Shown in pieces: positions 16,157-24,542 of a stretch of 64,000 bases of DNA. A program made the translations under genes and the position numbers. The stretch comes from an uncultured beta proteobacterium (lineage in GTDB: Bacteria; Pseudomonadota; Gammaproteobacteria; Burkholderiales; SG8-39). The stretch covers positions 104,666 through 168,665 of the forward strand of contig CADEDU010000002.1 in NCBI GenBank assembly GCA_902826155.1, written 5' to 3'. Each line of letters begins with the position of its first letter. Positions within the stretch are counted from its first letter, which is position 1. The notes beneath the pieces were generated by a model. It worked only from the letters and a program-made list of their open reading frames with translations, was not told where the DNA came from and did no database searches.

Positions 16157-17733
16157 GGATGGCGTCACTGCGTGGCGACGGATGGTGCCTGCGCGGCACG
16201 ATCCTCCTTGCGTTCGCGCTCAATTTTGCCGCCGGCATTCAGGGCGCGCAGGCGCAGGGCACGGCGCCAACTGAGCGCCGGGTCGCGCTGGTGGTGGGCA
16301 ACGCCACGTACAAGTCCGATCCGCTGGACAACCCGGTCAACGACGCGCGGCTGGTCGCCAAATCGCTTGGCGCGGCCGGATTTCAAGTGACGCTTCGCGA
16401 GAACCTCGATCGGCGCGGACTGTTCGAAGCGATGCGCGCGTTCGGCAATCAGTTGAACGAAGACACCGTCGCGCTCTTCTACTACGCGGGCCACGGGCTG
16501 CAGTTGCGCGATCGCAACTACCTGGTGCCGATCGATGCCGAGATCCAAACCGAAGACGAGATCCCGGTCTCGGCGCTCGACGTCGGATTCATTCTCGATC
16601 GCATGGCGAGCGCACGTAGCCGGGTCAACATCGTCATTCTGGATGCATGTCGCAACAACCCGTTCGCCGGCCGGCCGAAGAGCGGCACGCAGGGCCTGGC
16701 GCAGATGGACGCACCGGTCGGCACGCTGCTCGCGTTCGCCACAGCGCCCGGCAAGCTCGCCGCCGATGGTCAAGGCAGCAACGGCTGGTATGCAACGCAC
16801 CTTGCCCAGCAGCTGCTGGTGCCCGGCGTGCCGATCGAGATCATGTTCCGTCGTGTGCGCGAAGGCGTCGTGAAAGACAGTCGCGAACAGCAGATTCCCT
16901 GGGAGAGTTCGTCGCTGCGTGGCGACTTCGCTTTCATACCCGGCAACATACCGCTCGCTACGCCACGCGAACCGGTTGATCCCAACGCCGCCGACGTTGC
17001 GTTCTGGGAGAGCATCAAGGGGAGCAACAATCAGGCGGAATATCGTGCGTATCTCGCTCAGTTTCCTCAAGGCAGGTTTGCGGCGCTCGCGCAGGCTCGA
17101 ATCGACGCGCTCGCCGCGGTCTTACCGCGACCCGGCTCGCAATCGCCCTCAGTTGCGCCCTCGGTTGCGCGAGCGGAGCTGCTGCCGCGCACTGGCGATA
17201 CCTGGCGCTACAAGGTGCAGGATCGATTCCGGCTAGGCGACCTGTTCGTTACCGCGAAGGTTGAAGAGATCAGGCCCGAGGGTGTGGCCGAGTCGTGGAC
17301 AGCATCGTCGAACCCCAATGCGCGGGGCACCGGCGTGGTGGCGCTGTCGCCCCGAATGCACGCCATGCCAGGCTGGGATCTCACGCCGCCGGAGTTCGCG
17401 CCGTATCTGCAGGCGCATGAGTCGCTGCGTGCGGGCCAGACGTTGGGGCCGCTTAGCCGGCGAGTGGGCAGTGCCGACATCGCGCTGGTTGCGCGGGTCG
17501 AGGGAGAGGAAGAGGTCATCACCCCGGCCGGCCGCTTCGTCGCGACCAAAGTGGCGGTTCGCAATCGCGAACCGGCCGCCCGCGGCAATCCGCGCGCCCC
17601 GTCGGTCGAATACACGATCTGGTACGCCGCCGCGACCAAGCGACCGGTGAAGGCGATGGTGGTGACCCGCGCCGGCAGCACGGTGCAGGAAGAGACGGTG
17701 CTGGAATTGGTGGAGTTCAGGCTGGGACCATAG
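16153..17733 (+). CDS. Secreted caspase-fold (peptidase C14) protein, copy 2, with C-terminal extension
   Basis: ATG 16153 overlaps the tagF stop (ATGA), so the gene is translationally coupled to the T6SS-like operon. The 526-residue product has a signal peptide (GTILLAFALNFAAGIQGAQA) and a caspase p20 domain at about 40-285 with His114 (FYYAGHG) and Cys166 (ILDACRNNPFAG). A helical linker follows at about 290-330 (VAFWESIKGSNNQAEYRAYL), and a C-terminal domain of about 170 residues beginning TGDTWRYKVQDRF, which looks like a beta-rich DUF3108-like fold but is not assigned. Its similarity to the copy at 1673 is high in the p20 part (NATYK, NPVNDA, VTLREN). A protease so placed may act on envelope proteins or serve as an effector. 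Confidence 0.88.
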   Translation: MRMASLRGDGWCLRGTILLAFALNFAAGIQGAQAQGTAPTERRVALVVGNATYKSDPLDNPVNDARLVAKSLGAAGFQVTLRENLDRRGLFEAMRAFGNQLNEDTVALFYYAGHGLQLRDRNYLVPIDAEIQTEDEIPVSALDVGFILDRMASARSRVNIVILDACRNNPFAGRPKSGTQGLAQMDAPVGTLLAFATAPGKLAADGQGSNGWYATHLAQQLLVPGVPIEIMFRRVREGVVKDSREQQIPWESSSLRGDFAFIPGNIPLATPREPVDPNAADVAFWESIKGSNNQAEYRAYLAQFPQGRFAALAQARIDALAAVLPRPGSQSPSVAPSVARAELLPRTGDTWRYKVQDRFRLGDLFVTAKVEEIRPEGVAESWTASSNPNARGTGVVALSPRMHAMPGWDLTPPEFAPYLQAHESLRAGQTLGPLSRRVGSADIALVARVEGEEEVITPAGRFVATKVAVRNREPAARGNPRAPSVEYTIWYAAATKRPVKAMVVTRAGSTVQEETVLELVEFRLGP

Positions 17734-17759
17734 GCGCTCCCCCGCCCCCCCGGCCCTCG

Positions 17760-17790
17760 CCCCTCTCGCGCCGCTTCGCGACTAGAGGGG
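17760..17790 (+). repeat. Inverted repeat hairpin after the T6SS-like operon
   Basis: CCCCTCT (17760-17766) pairs with AGAGGGG (17784-17790), with an inner CGCG/CGCG stem. The surrounding C- and G-runs resemble the dispersed CCCTCTC...GAGAGGG intergenic repeats common in proteobacteria. It may act as a terminator but has no T-run. Confidence 0.5.
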
Positions 17791-17907
17791 GAGGGAGCCT
17801 GATTTGCCCACCCTTCGCCCTGCTTTGCCCGCCGCATATCGCCCGATTGAACCAATCAGGGCGCAGCGACAACTTACGTTGGAACAAAACCCCTTTAGGA
17901 GACTGCC

Positions 17908-18558
17908 TTGTTCCGCCGAATCGCCCTCAGCGCCCTCACCGCCGCCACTCTGGCCACGTTCGCACACGCCCAGTCCGGTGACGTGCTTCAGTATCGTGAT
18001 TCCGACCGCGTGGATCCGCGCGACGTCGCGCGCATCCTGGGCGCGCCCCAGCAGCCGGAGATGAAGATGCGTTCGATCCGGCTGAAGGAACAACCGGCCC
18101 CGGCGGTTGCCACCGAGGCCCCAGCGCCGGCAGTCGCCGCGCCGGCACCGGTTGCTCCAAGCCGGCCGCATCGTTATGCCGCTCGTGCGACCGAGACGCG
18201 TACCGACGCGGCGATCGGCCAGCCAAGCGCGCTCTCCGTGCCGGTGAAATTCGCGTTCGATTCGGCGACGATCCTGCAGCAGGCGCGCCCGCAACTCGAT
18301 GCGATCGCCGAAGGCATCCGCATGCTGCCCGATGGCCACTCGGTCACGATCGAGGGTCATACCGACGCCGCGGGCCCCGACGCGTACAACCAACACCTGT
18401 CCGAGCGGCGTGCGCAAGCCGTCAAGCAGTACCTGATCTCGGTCCACCAGATCGACGCCGCTCGCCTCAAGACGCGCGGCTATGGCGAAACCCAGCCGCT
18501 GCACGAGGTCGATCCCCACTCGCCCGATAACCGGCGCGTTCAATTCCGCGGCGGGTAA
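17908..18558 (+). CDS. OmpA-family periplasmic protein
   Basis: The 216-residue product starts at TTG 17908, supported by AGGAGA at 17897-17902. It has a signal peptide (MFRRIALSALTAATLATFAHA), a Pro/Ala linker, and a C-terminal OmpA-like peptidoglycan-binding domain at about 100-215 (VKFAFDSATILQQARPQL, TIEGHTDAAGPDAYN, LSERRAQAVKQYLI). The domain binds meso-diaminopimelate in peptidoglycan. It is separated from the caspase gene by a hairpin and by 174 bp, so it may have its own promoter. An excellent terminator follows. Confidence 0.86.
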   Translation: MFRRIALSALTAATLATFAHAQSGDVLQYRDSDRVDPRDVARILGAPQQPEMKMRSIRLKEQPAPAVATEAPAPAVAAPAPVAPSRPHRYAARATETRTDAAIGQPSALSVPVKFAFDSATILQQARPQLDAIAEGIRMLPDGHSVTIEGHTDAAGPDAYNQHLSERRAQAVKQYLISVHQIDAARLKTRGYGETQPLHEVDPHSPDNRRVQFRGG

Positions 18559-18588
18559 CGACTACACCCCTACCCCGCTCGGTAACCG

Positions 18589-18618
18589 ACGGCCCCCACG
18601 AGGGGCCGTTTTCTTTTC
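18589..18618 (+). terminator. Intrinsic terminator after the OmpA-family gene
   Basis: An 8-bp stem ACGGCCCC/GGGGCCGT (18589-18596 with 18602-18609) with loop CACGA is followed by TTTCTTTT. Confidence 0.88.
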
Positions 18619-19083
18619 TCGCCTTCTTTTCCCTGCATCCGATTCGGTGTCGCATCGCTATCCGTGTGCGGTCGATCGTTCACACAGGAAGGGTCGCGAT
18701 CCCATAGTTCGGGACCCCAAGATCGCGTCGCAAAACACGGAAGGCGAAGTCCGGCTCCCGGCTCCCTGATCGGACGTTCGAAAACGGTTACTTGGCGCTG
18801 ACGCGACCGCGCGGAATGCCGCCTGGACTCTGGTGCTCCGCCCCCGCTTTAGCACCTCAAGAAGCGGCCGCGTCAGTTGTTGCAACGATCCTAGCGACTA
18901 CTGGCGTTCGGGAAGGTTGCGCGGGGCCCCACGTGCTGTCCAACTTCGCGCACGCGTCGGCTGCGGAGCGACACCGGGACTTCGATCGTAGCCGGCTCGA
19001 TCCGGCGACCAGGTGGGGAAGCACAAACGAAAAGCGCGATACGCCACCGGCGTACCGCGCTCGCAACTACACGACCAACGCGT
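18619..19083. other. Gene-free stretch between convergent units
   Basis: This 465-bp stretch has only short shadow frames without ribosome binding sites. A modest inverted repeat, CGCGATC/GATCGCG near 18690-18730, is the only structure I see. Confidence 0.55.
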
Positions 19084-20565
19084 TCAGCAATCGCTGACTT
19101 TGAACTCCACCCGACGGTCCAGCGCGTCGCGGCGATCGTCGGTCCCCAGACCGGAGAGGTTCTCGCGCGAGCCCACGCCTGCCGCCCCGAGTTTCTTGCG
19201 CAGAACGACCGAGTCGGTCTCCAATCGCTGCTTCACGTACTGGGCGCGCATCAGCGACAGGCGTTCGTTTAGCGGCTCCGGCCCGGTACGGCTCGTGTGA
19301 CCGACGATATTGATGCACGCGGTTCGCTGAGAGGCGCGGGTGGCAATCTGCTTGAGCCACATGTGGTACGCGCCGCTGATCTGCGGATCGGTAACGAACA
19401 AGGTCGAGCCCGGCCGGAACAAGAACATCACCGAGAGCTGATTGTGGGCCAAGCCGAAATCGACGATCCGTTGAAACGCCTGAGTCGCCTCGTCGATGCG
19501 CTTGAGCTTCCAGGCAGACAGGTACGTGCCGTTGTGCACGCGCAGTTGATCGCCTTCTTTGGTGCGCATCACGCCGCGGTAAAGGTCGAGTGCGTCTTCG
19601 TAACGACCCTCGACGTAGGCGTTCATCGCGTCGTTGATCAATGCCGCGGTGACGATCTTGTCCCAGTACGCCGGGTTGATCGGCTCGCCCGATTTGGTGC
19701 CCTGGCAGGTGCGCACGTAACCTTGCGTGGCCGGATCGGGCGCCCACGCCGGGCTATCCAGGAAGAACGCCGTGGGAGTGTGATCGACCCCCTCCATCGA
19801 TGCCCGCGCGAACCCTTTCGACACGATCTTGCCTGATCGCACATCGAGAAGGGCCAAGCACACGCGATACCAGTCACGCGCACCGGCGTTCTTGCCGTCC
19901 TTGTCCACCGCCGTGAACGTACCGATGAACAGCAGCGGTCCGCGCGCGAGCGAAGCAGTATTGAACGGCAGCAGTTCGTAGCGCGGGAAGTCGGACTTGA
20001 CCATGCTTTCGATGCGCTGACCCATGGCTTCCGTCGCCAGAGTGCGAACGCCCGTATTGCCGTCGATCAACGGGTCGATGGCCAAAGGCAGTCTCGCAGC
20101 ACTCTCACCCGGCGGTAGCTGCGCGTTGTTGAACAGATTCTTTGCCGCGAACTGCAGTGCTTGCTCGAACGGCATGATCGGTGGCAGACCAGCGGCAGGC
20201 TTCGGCGCCGCTGCAACCGCAGGCGGCTTCGATGCCGGCGCAGGCGCCGCTGGAGCCGGCGTCGGCGCGGCCACAACCGCAGGAGCGGAAACCGTCGGCG
20301 CGGGTTGCACGATCACCGGGGAAGGCGCCGGTACGGGCTTGGTCACTACCGGCGTTGGTGCCTCCTTGGGTTCCACGACTCGAGGCGTTTGAGCCGCTGG
20401 TTGCTGCGCGGAAGGCGGTGCGGTGGTGGATTTCTGCGGCGATGGTGCAGATGTGCCGGTGCACCCGATCAACCAGGCGGCCGTGCAAGCACCGACCGCC
20501 AAAGCAGACCAGCGCCAGGACCGGCGCGACGAGGACAAGCGTTCGCGAGTAGGCATCAGCGGCAC
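19084..20565 (-). CDS. OmpA-domain lipoprotein coupled to a caspase-fold gene
   Basis: The 493-residue product has a lipobox (WLIGC, Cys35), then a long Pro/Ala/Val linker (about 38-130) that could span the periplasm. A central domain of about 240 residues follows (FEQALQFAAKNLFNNAQLPP, MVKSDFPRYELLPFNTASL, YEDALDLYRGVMRT), and a C-terminal OmpA-like domain at about 400-493 (NIVGHTSRTGPEPLNERLSL). The central part contains a TPR-like segment and is reminiscent of CsgG-type fold proteins but is not assigned. Its ATG overlaps the end of the upstream caspase-fold gene by 10 bp, so the two are translationally coupled on the minus strand. It is probably outer-membrane anchored and peptidoglycan binding. 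Confidence 0.82.
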   Translation of the reverse strand: MPLMPTRERLSSSRRSWRWSALAVGACTAAWLIGCTGTSAPSPQKSTTAPPSAQQPAAQTPRVVEPKEAPTPVVTKPVPAPSPVIVQPAPTVSAPAVVAAPTPAPAAPAPASKPPAVAAAPKPAAGLPPIMPFEQALQFAAKNLFNNAQLPPGESAARLPLAIDPLIDGNTGVRTLATEAMGQRIESMVKSDFPRYELLPFNTASLARGPLLFIGTFTAVDKDGKNAGARDWYRVCLALLDVRSGKIVSKGFARASMEGVDHTPTAFFLDSPAWAPDPATQGYVRTCQGTKSGEPINPAYWDKIVTAALINDAMNAYVEGRYEDALDLYRGVMRTKEGDQLRVHNGTYLSAWKLKRIDEATQAFQRIVDFGLAHNQLSVMFLFRPGSTLFVTDPQISGAYHMWLKQIATRASQRTACINIVGHTSRTGPEPLNERLSLMRAQYVKQRLETDSVVLRKKLGAAGVGSRENLSGLGTDDRRDALDRRVEFKVSDC

Positions 20566-21869
20566 TCCTCTTTGAGGAACTTCATGTCACTGGGAAGCAT
20601 TGGTTCACCCAGTGACGCTCGAATCAACAATGCATTGCAGCGTTCCGATCGATTGCCCGAGTTACTGGCGACCACGCGTGGCGGCGCTGCAGGTTCCGAT
20701 GTGGCGGGCCGACGCGGCGGCACCGGCAGCGCGATTGGCGGCTCTGGCTTCGCCTGTTCCGGCGGCGGACGAGTCACCACGGGCGGCTCCTTCTGCTGCC
20801 GTTCGGCGGGTCGAGTCGGCGCGGTCGGACTCTGCTCCGAGCGAGGCGGCAAAGCCTCCGGCGGCTTGGCTCCCGTTGTCGCGGATGGCAACACCGGTCG
20901 CTTCTCTTTCTCCAATTGGGCTTCGCGTTCGTCCAGTCGCTTTTCGCGCGCCTGCTGATCGCGCTCGCGCGCCTGTTGCTCGCGTTCTCGCTCGGCAAGC
21001 CGCGCGAGCAATGTTTGTATCTCCTGTTGCTTCGCCTGCTCTTCCACGCTCAGTCCGCGGCGCGGATTGAAGCTGAAGTCGGCCGTCATCGACGAGTTGA
21101 CCCACGGCATCTGCCTGCCCTCGGTTTGACGCAACACGTTGAGGCGAACCTGTTTGAACATCTGCTCGACTTCCAATCCTTCAATCAGCATTTCCTTGAC
21201 GAGATTGCGCGTGTAGACGCTGTTCGAATCCGGAGGACCGTCTTCGGCGGCGGCGCCAGGCGCGGACGAATAGGCGATCAACGCGCCGCGAGCACTGAGT
21301 TCCGCAAGCCCGCCGATCGGTTTGATATTTCTGGTCTTGCCGCGAAACGGATTGTCGCGACAGGCATCCAGGATGATGATCCGCACCTGCGCGCGTGCCC
21401 GCTCGATGCGACTGACGTAGGCCTCGTCGACATCGACCGATTCGTCCTTGATTTCTTCTTCGTCGCGCAGATTGATGTCGACCGGGAGCAGGTAGTTGCG
21501 ACCGTCGATCTGCACACCGTGTCCGGCGTAGTAGAGAACCGCGACACCATCCTCTTCCTGGGTGCGCCGCGCGAACTCGCGCAACACACGACGAAAGTCG
21601 CGCACGCCGAGATTGACGTGTTCGGCCACCTCGAAGCCGAGTTTGCGCAGCGTCGAGGCCACGACGCGAGCATCGTTCTCAGGATTGTTCAGCGGGATGC
21701 TCGCGTAGCGCGCGTTGCCGATCACCATCGCCATTCGCTTCATCGCCCAGGCGTCGGTTACGGGCAGGCCCACCGCGATCAGGACGAGCGCGCACGACCA
21801 CACTCGGACACGACTCTTCGAGCCGTACCAGAGCCATCCCCATTTGCGCAGGAGTCCGATCCCGATCAT
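20556..21869 (-). CDS. Secreted caspase-fold (peptidase C14) protein, copy 3, with coiled-coil and Pro-rich tail
   Basis: The 437-residue product has a signal/anchor segment (VWSCALVLIAVGLPVTDAWA) and a caspase p20 domain at about 44-290 with His117 (VLYYAGHGVQ) and Cys170 (IILDACRDNPFRG). A strongly charged coiled coil follows at about 300-345 (LLARLAEREREQQARERDQQ and on), then a Pro-rich stretch, and a C-terminal motif with Cys residues (RCNALLIRASLGEP, KFLKEECR). Related C-terminal motifs occur in other betaproteobacterial caspase-fold proteins. The start is ATG 21869; the longer frame to 22037 lacks a signal peptide at its start, and neither has a strong Shine-Dalgarno. It overlaps the OmpA lipoprotein gene by 10 bp. 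Confidence 0.87.
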   Translation of the reverse strand: MIGIGLLRKWGWLWYGSKSRVRVWSCALVLIAVGLPVTDAWAMKRMAMVIGNARYASIPLNNPENDARVVASTLRKLGFEVAEHVNLGVRDFRRVLREFARRTQEEDGVAVLYYAGHGVQIDGRNYLLPVDINLRDEEEIKDESVDVDEAYVSRIERARAQVRIIILDACRDNPFRGKTRNIKPIGGLAELSARGALIAYSSAPGAAAEDGPPDSNSVYTRNLVKEMLIEGLEVEQMFKQVRLNVLRQTEGRQMPWVNSSMTADFSFNPRRGLSVEEQAKQQEIQTLLARLAEREREQQARERDQQAREKRLDEREAQLEKEKRPVLPSATTGAKPPEALPPRSEQSPTAPTRPAERQQKEPPVVTRPPPEQAKPEPPIALPVPPRRPATSEPAAPPRVVASNSGNRSERCNALLIRASLGEPMLPSDMKFLKEECR

Positions 21870-22106
21870 GTCCCTCAAGCACGGCTGCGTTCGGGCAGCG
21901 GAGGACGCACTGCAGTGATGTGCAGCAGCCTCGGCCTCGTAAAGAAATGCCTGCATGCCACCGCCCGTCCGCAGGATTCTACCTTCGGCCGGGGCACGAT
22001 TGCATGGATCGGATGGTCTACACTCGCCGGCCGTCATCTCACCGGCGAGTCGAACCGAATTTTACAAGTGCTCGCGCTGCACCAGCGTGCGCCGGCCCCC
22101 CACACC

Positions 22107-23312
22107 ATGCTTCAACCGTTTTCTGCAGCGCGGCGCAGCGCTCCGACGAGGATCGCCGAGCGCATGACGCACATCGACCCGTTCTACGTCATGGAGATTC
22201 AACGCCGCGCGCTCGAACTCGAGGCGCAAGGTCGGCGCATCGTGCACATGGAGATCGGTCAGCCGGATCTAGGCGCGCCCGAGCCCGTGATTGACGCGGT
22301 GAGTGCGGCCCTGCGGCGCGAGGCGCTTGGCTACACCGACGCGCTTGGCACGCAAGCGTTGCGTGATGCGATCGCAGCGTTCTATCAAGACCGCTTCGGC
22401 ATCAACGTGCCGTTGTCGCGCATCATCGTCACCGCCGGCGCGTCCGGGGCGTTTCTCACTTTGAACGGGACGCTTTTCAACCCGGGCGACGAGGTGCTGA
22501 TCCCTGCACCTGGCTATCCATGCAACCGGCATTTCGTGGCTATGTTCGATGCATCACCACGAACTTTGCCTGTTTCAGCGGGAACGCGTTTCCAGCCAAC
22601 CGCCGCGAACGTGGTTGATCATTGGAATTCGAGAACGCGCGGAATCGTGATCGCCACGCCGTCGAACCCGACCGGCACTTCGATCGCACCTGCCGAGCTC
22701 GCGAGAATCGCCGATGTGGTGCGACAACAAAGCGGCGTGTTGATCGTCGATGAGATCTATCAAGGTTTGACCTACGGCGAGTCGCCCACGTCGGCACTGG
22801 CCATCAGCGACGAGTTGTTCGTGGTCAACAGCTTCTCCAAATATTTCTGCATGACGGGATGGCGCATCGGTTGGATGGTGGTTCCCGAGGATGCGGTCCC
22901 CGCGCTCGAACGGTTCGCGCAGAACGCTTTCATCAGCCCCTCGGGGCCGGCGCAATGTGCAGCCCTCGCGGCTCTTCAGCCACGCTGCCTGGAGATTTTC
23001 GAGGAACGCCGCGGGACGTTTGAGCGCCGACGGGACCGGTTGGTGCCGGCTCTGCGAGATTTGGGCTTCAACGTCCCGGTGGTACCCGACGGAGCGTTTT
23101 ATGTGTACGCCGACTGCTCGCGCTTCAGCGACGACAGCTTCGCGTTCGCATTCGAGCTTCTGGAAAACGCAGGCGTCGCGCTCACCCCGGGGCGGGACTT
23201 CGGTGGCGAGGATCAGGAACGCTACGTGCGGTTCGCATACACGCGCGGCATGGACGATCTGGACGAGGCAATAGACCGGCTGGGACGGTACTTGTCCGGT
23301 CGCAACGGCTGA
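22107..23312 (+). CDS. PLP-dependent class I/II aminotransferase
   Basis: This 401-residue protein has the fold-type I aminotransferase landmarks: HMEIGQPDLGAP, YTDALGTQALRDAIAAFY, ATPSNPTGT, VDEIYQGLTYG and the PLP lysine in NSFSKYFCMTGWRIGW. It should transfer amino groups between amino acids and 2-oxo acids in the cytoplasm; the specificity is not fixed by these motifs. ATG 22107 and ATG 22164 are both possible starts. The open frame runs far upstream (from 20916), but that part is antisense to the caspase gene and is not coding. Confidence 0.9.
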   Translation: MLQPFSAARRSAPTRIAERMTHIDPFYVMEIQRRALELEAQGRRIVHMEIGQPDLGAPEPVIDAVSAALRREALGYTDALGTQALRDAIAAFYQDRFGINVPLSRIIVTAGASGAFLTLNGTLFNPGDEVLIPAPGYPCNRHFVAMFDASPRTLPVSAGTRFQPTAANVVDHWNSRTRGIVIATPSNPTGTSIAPAELARIADVVRQQSGVLIVDEIYQGLTYGESPTSALAISDELFVVNSFSKYFCMTGWRIGWMVVPEDAVPALERFAQNAFISPSGPAQCAALAALQPRCLEIFEERRGTFERRRDRLVPALRDLGFNVPVVPDGAFYVYADCSRFSDDSFAFAFELLENAGVALTPGRDFGGEDQERYVRFAYTRGMDDLDEAIDRLGRYLSGRNG

Positions 23313-23332
23313 GCACGGCGACGTACGCGGGT

Positions 23333-24043
23333 CTATATCCTGGTGCCGGCGTTCACCTTGGCTCGCCGATCGCTGAGGACTCGGTCGAGCTGCGCCTTCT
23401 CGCTCAGGATCTTCTCGGCGTACTGCCGAGTCCGATCGTTAGGCGCGCCGTTGTACCACTGCAAGCCACCTTCCAGGCTACCCGCTCGGGCGATGTACTC
23501 ACGGAGAATCTGCGCGCCCACCAGGATGTTGACCCAAGGCACGAGCACGGCCTCCGCCCCGCCATGGCCATTGAGTTTGTCTTCGTGAAACCTGGGAATG
23601 ACCTGCATGAGGCCCTTGGCACCCATGTCGCTTTGGGCAATCGGATTGAAGCGCGACTCGATCGCCATGACTGCGAGCAGTAAGCCCGGATCCAATCCGA
23701 CGATGTTGCCCGCTTCGAACGCGGCAAGCACGTAGTCCTGAGCCACTTCCTCGGCAATGCGGTAATTGCGTGCGAGGAGTCGCGCGGTCGCTTTCTGCGG
23801 TGGGGAGATCTCCTGTTGTTCGACCGTCGGGGTACTCGCGGTGCTCACTTCGGTGGCGACATTGGCCGAATGAGCGTGCTTCTCGTCCGCCGCCGTTCCC
23901 GGGCGCCCCTTCAGGTCGATGGCGTGTAGCGTGAGAAACAGGAGCGAGAACATCCCAACCAGACTGAACGCTCCGCGACCCAGTTCGAACATACGTTCGA
24001 GACGCCGACCGATTCGAATGCTCAACTCCGATCCAATGCGCAT
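23333..24043 (-). CDS. Lytic transglycosylase (SLT domain)
   Basis: The 236-residue protein has an N-terminal hydrophobic segment (about 25-42, AFSLVGMFSLLFLTLHAI) and a SLT-type domain at about 100-215 with the catalytic Glu in VMAIESRFNPIAQSDMGAKG and the motif LMQVIP. Family enzymes cleave the MurNAc-GlcNAc bond of peptidoglycan with anhydro product formation. The membrane segment suggests an envelope-anchored form. It converges with the aminotransferase gene; the two stops are 20 bp apart. Confidence 0.88.
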   Translation of the reverse strand: MRIGSELSIRIGRRLERMFELGRGAFSLVGMFSLLFLTLHAIDLKGRPGTAADEKHAHSANVATEVSTASTPTVEQQEISPPQKATARLLARNYRIAEEVAQDYVLAAFEAGNIVGLDPGLLLAVMAIESRFNPIAQSDMGAKGLMQVIPRFHEDKLNGHGGAEAVLVPWVNILVGAQILREYIARAGSLEGGLQWYNGAPNDRTRQYAEKILSEKAQLDRVLSDRRAKVNAGTRI

Positions 24044-24402
24044 AGCGCGGTCCTCCTTGCAAGATTGCTCAGCAGTGGAGCCTCGGCGGGGAGCGCCGGT
24101 CTGGTTTGACGGTCTGATCCGCGAGTTGCCACGTTACGTACGTCGCGGACCGAACGGCGCGGGCTTGACCCGGATCAGACGCGGGTACAGCCGTTCATCG
24201 AAGTCGGGATTATGACGGGGCGCAATCTCAGCGCTACACCGTTCGGCGGCATCCAGGGACCGCCTGATGCGACGTTACATTGACGGAATAATTCTTTTAG
24301 ATCAGAGAGTTAGTAAAAGCTCGCTGCGCGTGGCGCCTCGTTGGCGCGCTTGACCAGATGGCACGATCCTGCAACGCAAAACTGGGAATTGGTGCAGACA
24401 AG
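24044..24402. other. Gene-free stretch upstream of the lytic transglycosylase
   Basis: No supported gene. GCATC/GATGC near 24250-24270 and GCGCG/CGCGC near 24325-24352 are small inverted repeats. The lytic transglycosylase promoter should lie here on the minus strand, but I cannot place it. Confidence 0.5.
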
Positions 24403-24540
24403 TGCCCCGGCGAGAAGCCTACCCCTTGCTACAATGGGTACGTCTCTTGGTTTCACCGCCGGGGACGAACGCACCAACGCGGAATGTCTGCGGTTCAGCC
24501 TTTGCCTGCACAAAGACTGGCCGCAGACCATTCCACGCCC
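24403..24540. ncRNA. Candidate structured RNA: two back-to-back complex hairpins
   Basis: Hairpin 1: CCCCGGCG (24405-24412) pairs with CGCCGGGG (24457-24464), with inner GAGA/TCTC and TACCC (24420-24424)/GGGTA (24436-24440). Hairpin 2: GGAAT-GTCTGCGG (24481-24493) pairs with CCGCAGAC-C-ATTCC (24521-24534) with one bulge, and inner CTTTG (24500-24504)/CAAAG (24511-24515). I do not find the conserved cores of RNase P RNA, SRP RNA, tmRNA or 6S RNA. On the minus strand hairpin 2 begins just after the histone-like gene's stop, so it may be a 3'-UTR structure. Strand and class are undetermined. Confidence 0.4.
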
Positions 24541-24542
24541 GC

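Noticed and set aside
20916..22106. N-terminal 397 codons of a very long plus-strand frame that ends in the aminotransferase
   Set aside because: It is antisense to the caspase-fold and OmpA lipoprotein genes and has no family features; the aminotransferase starts at 22107 or 22164.
24430..24435. TACAAT as a promoter with TGC extension
   Set aside because: It is in the loop of the strong hairpin at 24405-24464 and has no -35 element.
24403..24540. RNase P RNA, 6S RNA, SRP RNA or tmRNA
   Set aside because: The conserved core sequences of each are absent; a short GAGAAGCC match to 6S is likely chance.
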